DNA from: Pseudoroseomonas cervicalis ATCC 49957
GTDB taxonomy: Bacteria > Pseudomonadota > Alphaproteobacteria > Acetobacterales > Acetobacteraceae
Reading direction: 5' to 3'
DNA length: 64,000 nucleotides
NCBI RefSeq assembly: GCF_000164635.1
Contig: NZ_GG770777.1
Span: 599,130 to 663,129, forward strand
Shown here: one piece after another, positions 18,031-26,867 of the stretch
Position numbering within the stretch: the stretch's first letter is position 1
Layout of the letters: each line of letters begins with the position of its first letter
Made by a program: the position numbers and the translations under genes
Notes under the pieces: generated by a model
What the model saw: the letters and a program-made list of their open reading frames with translations, nothing else
What the model was told of the DNA's origin: nothing
Databases searched by the model: none

Positions 18031-18061
18031 TATATAGACCCTGTAGTCGCTACAGGGTCAA
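18031..18061 (-). promoter_or_regulatory. CadR/PbrR-type promoter with 19-bp spacer, leftward
   Basis: On the minus strand, -35 TTGACC (18061-18056) and -10 TATATA (18036-18031) enclose a 19-bp spacer with the dyad CTGTAG and CTACAG. This is the classical architecture of a MerR-family-activated promoter. It drives the HMA-zntA-lspA-ccdA operon. The same dyad overlaps the region just before the regulator ATG at 18066, allowing autoregulation. Confidence 0.85.
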
Positions 18062-18065
18062 GGTG

Positions 18066-18482
18066 ATGTCTTTGGAGAACTTGCTGAACATCGGCGCTCT
18101 CGCCAGGGCGACCGGGACGAAGGTGGAAACCATTCGCTGGTATGAGCGTGTGGGGCTGCTCCCGGCCCCGGCCCGCAGCGCCGGGAACTACCGGACCTAC
18201 GGCGAGGCCCACCTTGGCCGCCTGAGCTTCATCCGGCGTGCGCGGGACCTCGGCTTCTCGCTGGATCAGATCCGCACACTGCTCGACTTGGCCGAGGACC
18301 GCGAGCGCTCCTGCGACGCGGTGGACGTCATCGCCAGCGAGCACCTGGAGGATGTGGACCGGAAGATTGCCGACCTCCAGGCACTGCGCCGCGAACTGGA
18401 TTCCCTCATCGGACAGTGCCGCCACGGCAAGGTGGCGGAGTGCCGCATCATCGAAGCCCTCGGTCCCAGCACTGGCGCCTGA
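18066..18482 (+). CDS. cadR: CadR/PbrR-like MerR-family regulator
   Basis: A 138-residue MerR-family protein. It has the helix-turn-helix IGALARATGTKVETIRWYERVGLLP, the RTYGEAHLGRLSFIRRARDLGF segment and ligand cysteines C83, C118 and C126. These fit Zn/Cd/Pb sensors. It is divergent from the HMA-zntA operon across a single dyad, the standard CadR/PbrR arrangement. The ATG at 18066 lies only 5 nt after the operator, leaving little room for a Shine-Dalgarno, so the mRNA may be leaderless or nearly so. Exact metal preference cannot be read from sequence. Confidence 0.85.
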   Translation: MSLENLLNIGALARATGTKVETIRWYERVGLLPAPARSAGNYRTYGEAHLGRLSFIRRARDLGFSLDQIRTLLDLAEDRERSCDAVDVIASEHLEDVDRKIADLQALRRELDSLIGQCRHGKVAECRIIEALGPSTGA

Positions 18483-18488
18483 CCGTTC

Positions 18489-18510
18489 ACACGGCTCTTC
18501 CCAGCCGTGT
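18489..18510. terminator. Hairpin between convergent genes
   Basis: The arms ACACGGCT (18489-18496) and AGCCGTGT (18503-18510) pair perfectly around a 6-nt loop. The hairpin lies between the cadR stop and the convergent beta-propeller gene. There is no T-run, so terminator strength is uncertain. Confidence 0.4.
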
Positions 18511-18556
18511 CCACTCCGGGCCGTTTCAGCGGTTGCCCGCCGGAACGGCCATGATC

Positions 18557-19654
18557 TTAGGCGCGGATCAGGCTCACCGTGTCACCGTTCGGGTCCTCGG
18601 GCGCCGGGGCCGGAGGCTGGCCCTGGGCAGGACGCGGCGCCGAGCGGGCTTTGTTGCTGACATAGGCGAGCCCCGTGCGCCGATCCACGGCCACGGTGTT
18701 CGGGTGCGTGCCGGTCTGCAGGCTCGCCAGCACGGTCAGCGCGCGCGTGTCCACCAGGCTGACCGTGCCAGCCCCACGGTTGGTGACATAGGCCAGCGCA
18801 CCGTCGGTCGAGAAGGTGACGGCCAGCGCGCCCGCACCTGTCTCCAGCACCTTGACCGGCTGGCCGGACGCGGCATCCAGCACGGCCAGTTGGCCGCTCT
18901 TCTGGTTGGTGCAGAACAGGCGCCCGCTGGCGGCGTGGAAGGCCAAGTTGATTGGCCCGTCCCCGCCGGAGGCGAAGCGGCGCACCCCGGCGCGGCGGGC
19001 AAGGCTCACTTCCACCACCTCGTTCGTCTGCAAGGCGGCCACGAAGACCCGGTCTCCCGCAGGGTCATGGGTAAGGCCCGAGATACCCCCTTCCAGCCCT
19101 TCCGTGATGACGCTGGCGAGGGTGTTGGCAGCCGTGTCCACCACCCACACGGCGCTCGGCTTCTCCCGGAAGCCGAAGTTGGAGACGAAGGCGCGGTTGC
19201 GCGCCTCGTCCACGACGACCTGCCGCGGATGGTTGTTCTCGCCCTCGCCGATCTCCGTCTTGACCTTGCCGGTGCGGAGGTCAATGGCGAGCACCCTGCC
19301 TTTGCGCGTGCCGGTGCCGAACAGCATGCCGGTGCTGTCGTTCACGCCGAGGCCGAAAGCTGTGTTCGCGCCGAGCTCGATGGTGGAGCGGACCTCCAGG
19401 GTACGCGGATCCAGGCCAAGGATCTTGGCGTCGTCGGCGCCGCGCGGGCCGGTGCTCGCCACATGCACAAGGCCTGTGGTGGTGCTGACAACCAGTTCGC
19501 AGAGGCCGGGCGCCAGCTTCACGCTCTTCTCCACCGCGGCGGCACGCGCCGGTGCAGTCCGCAGGGCAAAGCCAGCCGCGCCGAGCAGCGCGAGCGCGTG
19601 GCGGCGGCGAAGCGTGGGCATGGCGGGATAGGTGACGGAGTTCGTGTTTGTCAT
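18557..19654 (-). CDS. YncE-family beta-propeller protein, exported
   Basis: A 365-residue protein with a Tat-like signal (LRRRHALALLGAAGFALRTAPARA) followed by repeated blades of the form V-D-xx-xx-xAFVSNFG, TGxVLAIDLRTG and AYVTNRGAGTVSLVDTR. These repeats are typical of YncE/cytochrome-D1-like seven-bladed propellers. The substrate is unknown. It has AAAGG 6 nt before its ATG. It lies between the cadR regulator and arsH and is on the same strand as the ars operon, but a gap of 190 nt and a small TTAAC/GTTAA inverted repeat (19688-19701) upstream suggest its own promoter. Confidence 0.8.
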   Translation of the reverse strand: MTNTNSVTYPAMPTLRRRHALALLGAAGFALRTAPARAAAVEKSVKLAPGLCELVVSTTTGLVHVASTGPRGADDAKILGLDPRTLEVRSTIELGANTAFGLGVNDSTGMLFGTGTRKGRVLAIDLRTGKVKTEIGEGENNHPRQVVVDEARNRAFVSNFGFREKPSAVWVVDTAANTLASVITEGLEGGISGLTHDPAGDRVFVAALQTNEVVEVSLARRAGVRRFASGGDGPINLAFHAASGRLFCTNQKSGQLAVLDAASGQPVKVLETGAGALAVTFSTDGALAYVTNRGAGTVSLVDTRALTVLASLQTGTHPNTVAVDRRTGLAYVSNKARSAPRPAQGQPPAPAPEDPNGDTVSLIRA

Positions 19655-19842
19655 GGCGGGCCTTTCCCGGTGGACGGGTAGCTGAGATTAACTCTCGTTA
19701 ACAATAACGCGCCGCACCAACAATCCTGTCAGCTACCTGAGCCCGGCCTTCTCGTGGGCTTGGTGTCAGTGGAAACGTCTTTATCCGTTCACGAGCAGAG
19801 GTTGTCCTCTCTTGCCTACTGTCCGCACGAGAGCTCCAGCGC

Positions 19843-20580
19843 CTATCCGACGGCGCCCGAGAGCTTAGCCAAGTCCGCCTTGGCCTGCTTCTCCGCCCGC
19901 TCCTTGCGCTCGCTGTAGCGGTCGGTCAGGTGGCTCGAAATGTCACGAGTCAGCAGGGTGAACTTCACCAGTTCCTCCATGACGTCGACGACGCGGTCAT
20001 AGAGCGGCCCCGGCAGCATGCGTCCCGCCTCGTCGAACTGCTCATGCGCTTTGGGCACGGAGGATTGGTTGGGGATGGTGATCATCCGCATCCAGCGCCC
20101 GAGCAGGCGCAGGGTGTTGACGCTGTTGAAGCTCTGGCTGCCGCCGGACACCTGCATCACCGCCAGCGTGCGCCCCTGGGTCGGGCGGACGCCGCGGTTC
20201 TCCAGCGGCAGCCAGTCGATTTGGTTCTTCAGGATGCCCGTGACGGCGCCGTGCCGCTCCGGACTGCACCAGACCTGACCCTCGGACCACAGGGAGAGTT
20301 CCCGGAGTTCGGTGACCTTGGGGTGGTCGGCGGGCACGCTGTCGACCACCGGCAGGTCGCGGGGGTCGAAAACCCGCGTCTGAGCGCCCAGGCGGCGCAG
20401 GATGCGCTCGGCCTCCAGCGTCAGCAGCTTGCTGTAGGACCGCTCCCGCAGCGAGCCGTAGAGCAGCAGGATGCGTGGCGGGTGCTGGCTGGCGCCGGGA
20501 ATGCCAAGCCGGGCAAGGTCCGGCATCTCCAGGTGGTCTTCGGCCACGTTGGGCAGCGAGAGATCGAGGTCGGAGCTCAT
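19843..20580 (-). CDS. arsH: NADPH-dependent FMN oxidoreductase ArsH
   Basis: A 245-residue flavodoxin-like protein. ArsH oxidises trivalent organoarsenicals such as methylarsenite to the less toxic pentavalent forms. The FMN-binding loop [15 protein letters not shown], followed by [20 protein letters not shown], and the dimer-region [21 protein letters not shown] are all present. GGAG sits 6 nt before the ATG. It is the last gene of the arsRCBH operon, 52 nt after arsB. Confidence 0.93.
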   Translation of the reverse strand: MSSDLDLSLPNVAEDHLEMPDLARLGIPGASQHPPRILLLYGSLRERSYSKLLTLEAERILRRLGAQTRVFDPRDLPVVDSVPADHPKVTELRELSLWSEGQVWCSPERHGAVTGILKNQIDWLPLENRGVRPTQGRTLAVMQVSGGSQSFNSVNTLRLLGRWMRMITIPNQSSVPKAHEQFDEAGRMLPGPLYDRVVDVMEELVKFTLLTRDISSHLTDRYSERKERAEKQAKADLAKLSGAVG

Positions 20581-20632
20581 CAGGGTCTCCCCGTCGTCTG
20601 GATCTGTTGCAGGGTTCGGAAGGTCAGGTTGG

Positions 20633-21946
20633 TCACGGCTGGCCCACCACCGGCAGCCACAGCGCCAGGGCGGCCAGCGCGGCCAGCAGCACCGGCGGCG
20701 TGATGACGAGGCCGACCTTCATGTACTGCCCCCAGGTGATGGTGGTGCCCTTGCGAGCCAGCACGTGCAGCCAGAGCAGCGTCGCCAGGCTGCCGATGGG
20801 GGTGAACTTCGGCCCGAGGTCGCAGCCGATGACGTTGGCGTAGACCATGGCCTCGCGGATGGCGGGCGGGATGCCCTGGGCCTGCTCGATAGCCAGAGCG
20901 CCGACCAGCACGCTGGGCATGTTGTTCATCACCGAGGAGATGAGCGCGGCACCGAAGCCGGTGCCGATGGTCGCCGCCCACAACCCGTGCCCGGCCAGCC
21001 ACTCCAGCGCGCCTGCCAAGTGGTCCGTCAATCCGGCATTCCGCAAGCCGTAGACCACCAGGTACATGCCGAGCGAGAAGACGACGATCTGCCAGGGCGC
21101 CTCGCCCAGCACCTTGCGGATGGAGACCGCGGCGCCGTTGCCGCCCCGGTGCCAGCGCCCGGCCAGCACCAGCAGCACCAGGGCGGCCGCGCCGGTCACG
21201 GCGGCAACCGGCACGCCGAGCGGCGCCAGGACGAAGTAGGCCAGCAGCAGCACGGCCAGCAGCGGGAAGGCGGCGCGGAAGACGAGGTGGTCGCGGATGG
21301 CGGCACCTGGCCGCTCCAGTTGGTCCATCGCGTAGGCGGCGGGCACTTGGCGTCCGTAGTAGGCCCAGAGCACACCAAGCGTCGCCGCGAGCGCCACCAG
21401 ATTCACCGGCGCCATCACGGCGGCGTAGCGGTCGAACCCGATGCCGAAGTAGTTGGCCGAGACGATGTTGACGAGGTTCGAGATGACCAGCGGCAGGCTG
21501 GTGGTGTCGGCCACGAAGCCGCAGGCCACAATGAAGGCCAGCGTGGCGGCCGCGGAGAAGTTGAGCCGCAGCAGGATGGCCATGACGATGGGCGTCAGCA
21601 GCAGGGCAGCGCCGTCATTGGCGAAGAAGGCGGCAATGACGGCGCCGAGAACCACGACGAGCGGGAACAGCCGCCGCCCGTTGCCGCCACCCCAGCGCGC
21701 CACGTGGAGCGCGGCCCACTGGAAGAACCCGGCCTCGTCCAGCAGCAGCGAGATGATGATGAGGGCCACGAAGGTGAAGGTGGCGTCCCAGACGATGTCC
21801 CAGACCACCGGCACGTCGGCCCAGCCGATGACGCCGGTCAGCAGCGCCAGCGCGGCGCCACCCATGGCGGACCAGCCGATGCCGAGCCCGCGCGGCTGCC
21901 ATATGACCAGGACGAGGGTGAGGACGAAGATGGCAAGGGCCAGCAT
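20633..21946 (-). CDS. arsB: Arsenite efflux transporter ArsB
   Basis: A 437-residue membrane protein with about 12 hydrophobic segments, of the ArsB/NhaD ion-transporter superfamily. Conserved stretches include [60 protein letters not shown] and [22 protein letters not shown]. It exports As(III)/Sb(III) by proton exchange. I chose the ATG at 21946, which gives a normal N-terminus ([11 protein letters not shown]); a start at 21985 would add an unlikely basic leader. Confidence 0.95.
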   Translation of the reverse strand: MLALAIFVLTLVLVIWQPRGLGIGWSAMGGAALALLTGVIGWADVPVVWDIVWDATFTFVALIIISLLLDEAGFFQWAALHVARWGGGNGRRLFPLVVVLGAVIAAFFANDGAALLLTPIVMAILLRLNFSAAATLAFIVACGFVADTTSLPLVISNLVNIVSANYFGIGFDRYAAVMAPVNLVALAATLGVLWAYYGRQVPAAYAMDQLERPGAAIRDHLVFRAAFPLLAVLLLAYFVLAPLGVPVAAVTGAAALVLLVLAGRWHRGGNGAAVSIRKVLGEAPWQIVVFSLGMYLVVYGLRNAGLTDHLAGALEWLAGHGLWAATIGTGFGAALISSVMNNMPSVLVGALAIEQAQGIPPAIREAMVYANVIGCDLGPKFTPIGSLATLLWLHVLARKGTTITWGQYMKVGLVITPPVLLAALAALALWLPVVGQP

Positions 21947-22053
21947 GCGGTGGGTTCTCTCGGGCGTCAGGGCGCGCCGGACCACCCGCGGTCCGGCATG
22001 GTCAGCGGCGTGGCTCGTCGGGTCGAGGAATGGGAAGGGGCGGACGCCCCGCC

Positions 22054-22479
22054 TCAGATCAGGCGGCGGCCTTGATCGTCGACGACCTTCTCGCCGTCTT
22101 CCTTGGCGTAGGCGCCCCGCTGCGGGTTTGGCAGGATGTCCAGCACCGCCTCGGATGGCCTGCAGAGCCTCACGCCGAGCGGCGTCACCACGATGGGCCG
22201 GTTGATGAGGATGGGGTGCGCCATCATCACGTCGAGCAACTGGTCATCGGTCAGTGACAGGTCGCCGAGGCCAAGCTCCTCGTAGGGGGTGCCCTTCTGG
22301 CGCAGAGCGTCGCGCACCGGCACGCCCATGCGCCGGATGAGGTCGGCCAACACCTCCCTCGTCGGCGGCGTCTTCAGGTACTCGATGACTTCCGGGTCCT
22401 CGCCGCTGTTGCGGATGAGGGCCAGCGTGTTGCGGGACGTCCCGCAAGCGGGGTTGTGGTAGATGGTCACTTCGCTCAT
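22054..22479 (-). CDS. arsC: Glutaredoxin-dependent arsenate reductase ArsC
   Basis: A 141-residue reductase of the R773/Spx-like fold, converting As(V) to As(III) with glutathione and glutaredoxin. The catalytic Cys is C12 in [13 protein letters not shown]. The arginine-containing segments [14 protein letters not shown] and [17 protein letters not shown] match the oxyanion-binding residues of the family. Its ATG overlaps the arsR stop by 4 nt (ATGA), so the two are co-translated. It differs in fold from the second arsenate reductase in this window (the ArsR-ArsC fusion at 48887). Confidence 0.95.
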   Translation of the reverse strand: MSEVTIYHNPACGTSRNTLALIRNSGEDPEVIEYLKTPPTREVLADLIRRMGVPVRDALRQKGTPYEELGLGDLSLTDDQLLDVMMAHPILINRPIVVTPLGVRLCRPSEAVLDILPNPQRGAYAKEDGEKVVDDQGRRLI

Positions 22480-22829
22480 CGGGCGGCCTTCTCAGGAGGG
22501 CAGCAGGGAAGCAGGTCGGCAATCAGGGGCTGGCACAGGTCGGCGCGGCCACCGCAGCAGTCCTTGACCAGGAACAGCATCATCTCCCGCAGGCGCCCCA
22601 CTTCGGCCCGGTAGACGATGGACCGGCTGAGGCGCTCGGAGCGCAGCAGCCCGGCCCGCGCCAGGACCGCCAGGTGCGTGGACATCGTGTTCTGCGGGAC
22701 ATCGAGCTGGCGAGCCACCTCACCGGCAGGCAGGCCCTCGGGCTCGTGGCGCACCAACAGCCGGAAAGTCTCCAGGCGGGTGCCTTGGGACAAAGCGCTC
22801 AGGCAGGCCAAGGCGTCTGAAACATCCAT
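22476..22829 (-). CDS. arsR: ArsR-family arsenite-responsive repressor
   Basis: A 117-residue winged-helix repressor. The DNA-binding helix is VPQNTMSTHLAVLARAGLL. The C-terminal triad C91-C92 and C99 (DCCGGRADLC) resembles the As(III) site of Acidithiobacillus-type ArsR rather than the alpha3 site of the R773 protein. The ATG at 22829 directly abuts the inverted-repeat operator, so the transcript may have almost no leader. It heads arsRCBH, which runs leftward. Confidence 0.93.
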   Translation of the reverse strand: MDVSDALACLSALSQGTRLETFRLLVRHEPEGLPAGEVARQLDVPQNTMSTHLAVLARAGLLRSERLSRSIVYRAEVGRLREMMLFLVKDCCGGRADLCQPLIADLLPCCPPEKAAR

Positions 22830-22849
22830 ATATCGAGCATGGTCGATTT
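22830..22849. promoter_or_regulatory. ArsR-type operator upstream of arsR
   Basis: The half-sites ATATCGA (22830-22836) and TCGATTT (22843-22849) form an inverted repeat with one mismatch around a 6-nt spacer. The TCGA core and 6-nt spacer match the perfect dyad in front of pstS at 54460-54481, suggesting recognition by the same class of ArsR protein. Confidence 0.65.
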
Positions 22850-23045
22850 GAAACCGAAGTCAAGCCCGCTGGGCGTGCACATGCGAACGCCGAGAGCATC
22901 CGTCTCCCGCAGCGCTCGACAGCCCGCTGAAATATCTTGTCACACTCGGGCAATCTACGGCTCGCACTGGGCGGCCATCCTGGCTCCACCTACGGCGGGC
23001 GGACCTTCCAGCGCTCCGCCCACGCTTATCTCGGGGAGTCCACAG

Positions 23046-23588
23046 ATGCGTCTCGTCACCTCACTCGCGGTTGCCGTCGTGGCCCTCGGCGCCGTCGCGG
23101 CCCAACCTGCCGCGGCGGACTCGGCCTACGAGGCGTTCGGCGCCCGCGGCCGCGCCCAGGACGCCAAGCGGACTGTGGACATCGTCATGCGGGACAACAG
23201 CTACCAGCCCCAGCGCATCCAGGTCCGTGCCGGGGAGACCGTCCGCTTCCGGGTGCGCAACGCGGGCGAGCTGCTGCACGAGTTCAACATCGGCACCGCC
23301 GCCATGCACCGGCAGCACCAGCGCGAGATGCAGGCCATGTTCGACAGCGGCATGATGTCGGCGACCAGCAAGGACGCCATGGCTGGCATGGATCACTCCA
23401 GGATGGCGGGCATGAACCACGGCGCCGCCACTATGGGCCACGACGACCCGAACGCCGTGCTGGTGAACCCCGGTCAGACCGGCGAGATGGTCTTCAAGTT
23501 CACCAGGGCCGCCGAGCTCGAGTTCGCCTGCAACATCCCGGGCCACTACGAGTCCGGCATGGTGGGCAACGTCGTCTTCACGCGCTGA
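23046..23588 (+). CDS. copI: CopI-like periplasmic cupredoxin
   Basis: A 180-residue exported cupredoxin. A signal peptide ends at about AQPAAA. The blue-copper ligands appear as LLHEFNIG (His) and FACNIPGHYESGMVG (Cys, His, Met) near the C-terminus. Between them lies a Met/His-rich insert (MAGMDHSRMAGMNHG). This combination is typical of CopI-type copper-tolerance proteins. The ATG at 23046 follows GGGGAG. It is divergent from arsR and begins the copper operon. Confidence 0.85.
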   Translation: MRLVTSLAVAVVALGAVAAQPAAADSAYEAFGARGRAQDAKRTVDIVMRDNSYQPQRIQVRAGETVRFRVRNAGELLHEFNIGTAAMHRQHQREMQAMFDSGMMSATSKDAMAGMDHSRMAGMNHGAATMGHDDPNAVLVNPGQTGEMVFKFTRAAELEFACNIPGHYESGMVGNVVFTR

Positions 23589-23635
23589 CCAGCAAGCAGG
23601 GCCCTGCCTTGCCAACCGCGGCCAAGGATCGAACG

Positions 23636-25633
23636 ATGACCGACAACAAGCTGAGCAGGCGGCAGGCGCTGGGCCTCGGGGTCGCCGCCCTGGCGTTCCC
23701 GGCGGCGCCCGCCGCCCTGGCGCAGCCCGCCATCGGGCGGGCGATGCCGCGCGAGTTCAACCTGACACTGTCCCACGTCACGGCCAACATCACCGGGCGC
23801 CGCCGCCCGGCCATGGCCATCAACGGGCAGATCCCGGGTCCGGTCCTGCGCTTCCGCGAGGGCGAGGAGGTGGTGATCAACGTCACCAACCAGCTGCGCG
23901 AGCACACCTCGATCCACTGGCACGGCCTGATCCTGCCGAGCGGCCAGGACGGCGTGCCCGGCATCAGCGACGGCTTCCAGGGCATCAACGCGGGCGCGAC
24001 GCACCAGTACCGCTTCCCCCTCGTCCAGGCCGGGACCTACTGGTACCACAGCCACTCGGGCGTGCAGGAGCAGTCCGGCATCTACGGCTCCATCGTCATC
24101 GACCCCGCGACGCCGGATCCCCACGGCTTCGACCGCGACTACGTCATCCAGCTGTCGGACTGGACGGACGAGACACCGAGCCACGTCATCGCCAACCTCA
24201 AGCGGGACCCCGGCTACTACAACTACAACAAGCGCACCCTGGCCAGCCTGGTCAGCGAGCTCCGCCGGGCGCCGGACGGCGCCTCGCGGCGCGCCATCGT
24301 CTCCGACCGCATCATGTGGGGCGACATGCGGATGGATCCGACCGACATCGAGGATGTCGGCGGCTACACCTACCTGGTCAACGGCCACACCCCGGCGCAG
24401 AACTTCACCGCGCCGTTCCGGCCGGGCGAGACGGTGCGCCTGCGCTTCATCAACAGCGGCGCCATGACGCACTTCGACGTGCGCATCCCCGGTCTCGAGA
24501 TGACCGTGGTGCAGGCACACGGCCTCAACGTGCGCCCCGTCACCGTGGACGAGTTCCGCATCGCCCCCGCCGAGACCTTCGACGTGCTGGTCCGCCCACG
24601 CGACGGACGCCAGTACCAGGTGCTGGCGGAATCGATGGGTCGCCAGGGCTTCGCGCAGTTCAGCCTGGCCACGCGCGAGGGCCTCCCCGCCCTGCCGCTG
24701 CCGCCGCACCGCCCGCGTCCGGTGCTGACCATGGCCGACATGGGCATGAACTACGGGCCGAGCGGCCTGGACCGCGGCACGCCGATGCCGGAGGTGGACG
24801 CCCCCGGCCACGTCGCGCCCATGGACATGGGCGGCATGGGTGGCATGGACCACTCTGCGATGCAGATGCCCGCCGGAAGCTCCGTGGGCACGCAGGGCGG
24901 CTCCTTGGGGGGCATGAACCACGGAAACATGGCAGGCATGGACAACTCGTCCATGGCCGGGATGAACCACGGCGCCTCGGGCGGCATGGCGGGCATGAAC
25001 CACGGCAGCATGCCTGGCATGGACCACTCGTCCATGGCCGGGATGAACCACGGCGCCTCGGGCGGCATGGCGGGCATGAACCACGGCGCCGCAGGTGGAG
25101 CTGCGATGGGCGGCATGGACCACGGCACCATGGGCCATGGCGGCATGGCGATGCCGGATCCGCTGGTGAACGACGTCGGCGCCCCGCCGGGCGCCCGGGT
25201 GCTGTCCTACCGCGACCTTCGGGCCGCCAAGCCGCTCTACCCGGTGCGCGAGCCAACCCGGATCATCGAGATCCGGCTGACCGGCAACATGGAGCGGTAC
25301 TTCTGGTCCATCAACGGCAACAGCTTCAGCCAGGCGCAGCCCATCCAGCTGCACCTGGGCGAGCGGGCGCGCTTCCGCTTCGTCAACGAGACCATGATGA
25401 ACCACCCGATGCACCTACACGGCATGTGGATGATGCCCCAGGTCGGCAACGGGGCCGAGAATCCCTTGCTGCACACGGTCAACATCAAGCCGGGCTCGAC
25501 GGTCGACGTGGACATCGAGGCCGACGCGCTCGGCGGCTGGGCCTTCCACTGCCACATGCTCTACCACATGGAGACCGGGATGATGCGCAAGGTATCGGTT
25601 GTTCCGGCACGCCAGACGGCGTCGGCTCGGTGA
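23636..25633 (+). CDS. copA: Copper-resistance multicopper oxidase (CopA/PcoA type)
   Basis: A 665-residue periplasmic Cu(I) oxidase with a Tat signal (LSRRQALGLGVAALAFPAAPAALA). All four copper-ligand blocks are visible: SIHWHG (94-97), YWYHSHSG, HPMHLHGM and AFHCHMLYHMETGM. Residues about 380-505 form an unusually long Met/His/Gly-rich insert with repeated MxGMNHG and MDHSSM units, which would bind Cu(I). Part of that insert is duplicated at the DNA level with an 81-bp period. ATG at 23636 is 47 nt after copI. Together with CopB it forms the periplasmic copper defence. Confidence 0.95.
   Translation: MTDNKLSRRQALGLGVAALAFPAAPAALAQPAIGRAMPREFNLTLSHVTANITGRRRPAMAINGQIPGPVLRFREGEEVVINVTNQLREHTSIHWHGLILPSGQDGVPGISDGFQGINAGATHQYRFPLVQAGTYWYHSHSGVQEQSGIYGSIVIDPATPDPHGFDRDYVIQLSDWTDETPSHVIANLKRDPGYYNYNKRTLASLVSELRRAPDGASRRAIVSDRIMWGDMRMDPTDIEDVGGYTYLVNGHTPAQNFTAPFRPGETVRLRFINSGAMTHFDVRIPGLEMTVVQAHGLNVRPVTVDEFRIAPAETFDVLVRPRDGRQYQVLAESMGRQGFAQFSLATREGLPALPLPPHRPRPVLTMADMGMNYGPSGLDRGTPMPEVDAPGHVAPMDMGGMGGMDHSAMQMPAGSSVGTQGGSLGGMNHGNMAGMDNSSMAGMNHGASGGMAGMNHGSMPGMDHSSMAGMNHGASGGMAGMNHGAAGGAAMGGMDHGTMGHGGMAMPDPLVNDVGAPPGARVLSYRDLRAAKPLYPVREPTRIIEIRLTGNMERYFWSINGNSFSQAQPIQLHLGERARFRFVNETMMNHPMHLHGMWMMPQVGNGAENPLLHTVNIKPGSTVDVDIEADALGGWAFHCHMLYHMETGMMRKVSVVPARQTASAR
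24945..25087 (+). repeat. 81-bp-period duplication inside the copA Met-rich region
   Basis: The 62 bases at 24945-25006 recur identically at 25026-25087, an offset of 81 bp or 27 codons. The repeat encodes part of the Met/His-rich copper-binding insert. It is a recent in-frame expansion by slippage or unequal recombination. Confidence 0.9.
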
Positions 25634-25638
25634 CGGCC

Positions 25639-26397
25639 ATGAACAGCAAGAGCATCCTGACCACCATCGCCTCGATGGCCGTCCTGGCCGTGGGAACCTT
25701 CCAGGCCGCACCGGCGCGCTCCCAGGCGATGCAGCACAGCACGAACCCGCCATTCAGCCATGAGGTGTTCACGGGCGCGGTGCTGTTCGAGAAGCTGGAG
25801 TACGGCTGGGGCCTGGACGGTCCCAACGTCGGCCGCTGGGATGGCCAGGCCTGGTACGGCGGCGACGTCAACCGTTTCTGGCTGAAGACCGAGGGCGAGA
25901 CGGCACGCAACGGGCGTGTCGAGAGCGCCGAGATCCAGCTGCTCTACTCGCGCCTGCTCAGCTACTACTGGGACCTCCAGGCGGGCGTCCGCTACGACAT
26001 CCGCCCGCGGCCGGACCGCTTCTACGGCGTCATCGGCCTGCAGGGGCTGGCGCCCGGCATGTTCGAGGTGGATGTCCAGGGCTTCGTCAGCGAGCGCGGC
26101 GACCTGTCGGCGCGTGCCGAGGTGTCCTACGACGCCTACATCACGCAGCGCCTGGTGCTCCAGCCGAACGTCGAAGCCAACTTCGCGCTCCAGAAGGTGC
26201 CCGAGCTCCACATCGGCAGCGGCATCAACGACATCGAGGCTGGCCTGCGCCTGCGCTACGAGTTCACCCGCGAGCTGTCGCCCTACATCGGCGTCTCCTA
26301 CGAGCGGAAGCTCGGCGACACGGCCCGCTACGCCCGCAACGACGGCGAGGGTGTCGGCGGCTGGTCCTTCCTGACCGGCATCCGGCTGTTCTTCTGA
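25639..26397 (+). CDS. copB: Copper resistance protein B (outer membrane)
   Basis: A 252-residue CopB-family outer-membrane beta-barrel protein with an N-terminal signal (ILTTIASMAVLAVGTFQAAPARSQA). Family features are FEKLEYGW, GGDVNRFWLKTEGE, the VESAEIQLLYSRLLSYYWDLQAGVRYD stretch and a C-terminal strand ending in Phe-Phe (GIRLFF), as required for barrel assembly. Unlike some CopB proteins it lacks a long Met-rich N-terminal stretch, that role perhaps being taken by CopA and the lipoprotein. It begins 5 nt after copA. Confidence 0.93.
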   Translation: MNSKSILTTIASMAVLAVGTFQAAPARSQAMQHSTNPPFSHEVFTGAVLFEKLEYGWGLDGPNVGRWDGQAWYGGDVNRFWLKTEGETARNGRVESAEIQLLYSRLLSYYWDLQAGVRYDIRPRPDRFYGVIGLQGLAPGMFEVDVQGFVSERGDLSARAEVSYDAYITQRLVLQPNVEANFALQKVPELHIGSGINDIEAGLRLRYEFTRELSPYIGVSYERKLGDTARYARNDGEGVGGWSFLTGIRLFF

Positions 26398-26405
26398 GGC
26401 GCGCC

Positions 26406-26867
26406 ATGACGATCCGCATCGCCCTGGCCGCCTTGGCCGTCCTGCTCGCCACCGGCCAGGGCGCCGCGGCGGAGCCTGCCGCCACGGTACGCGAGCTGAA
26501 CCGCGGACCTGTGGCTGGCGAGACCTTCGCCTACGACCCCGCCCTGGTGCGCATCCCGGTGGGCGGCGCCGTCCGCTTCGAGCCGACCGACAAGGGCCAC
26601 AACGTGACCCCCATCCAGGCTCTGTGGCCCGCGGGTGCGCCGAGCCTGAACGTGCCGTTCAACGCGGAGGCGACGGTGACCTTCGACAGCCCCGGCGTTT
26701 ACCCGGTGCAGTGCACGCCCCACACTGGCCTGGGGATGGTTGCCCTGATCGTGGTGGGAGACGCCGACATGAACGAGTTCGCAGCGAAGGCTGCATCCGC
26801 CCCCGGCCTCGCTCCGAAGGCACGGGCCAAGCTGGGTGTCCTCGCCGGTGCCGCCGGTCGGCCCTGA
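26406..26867 (+). CDS. Pseudoazurin-like cupredoxin
   Basis: A 153-residue exported blue-copper protein. The signal peptide is hydrophobic and ends near AAAEPA. Type 1 copper ligands are His (TDKGHNVTP), Cys and His (VQCTPHTGLGM) and Met (GLGM), the pseudoazurin pattern. It probably serves as a periplasmic electron carrier, perhaps accepting electrons in copper oxidation. The gene follows copB by 8 nt. Its 3-prime end overlaps the start of the response-regulator gene. Confidence 0.88.
   Translation: MTIRIALAALAVLLATGQGAAAEPAATVRELNRGPVAGETFAYDPALVRIPVGGAVRFEPTDKGHNVTPIQALWPAGAPSLNVPFNAEATVTFDSPGVYPVQCTPHTGLGMVALIVVGDADMNEFAAKAASAPGLAPKARAKLGVLAGAAGRP

Noticed and set aside
20471-22075. 534-codon plus-strand frame across arsH and arsB
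   Set aside because: Antisense to ArsB and ArsH, both clearly recognised. Composition (long Gln/Gly/Arg/His runs) is that of a shadow frame.
24780-25140. Repeats in the copA insert as a CRISPR array
   Set aside because: The repeats are in frame, encode Met/His-rich protein and lack unique spacers of constant length.
23546-25414. 622-codon open frame on the minus strand
   Set aside because: It is antisense to copA, whose multicopper oxidase motifs are complete. The antisense product is His/Val/Ala-rich without recognisable domains, an effect of high GC content.
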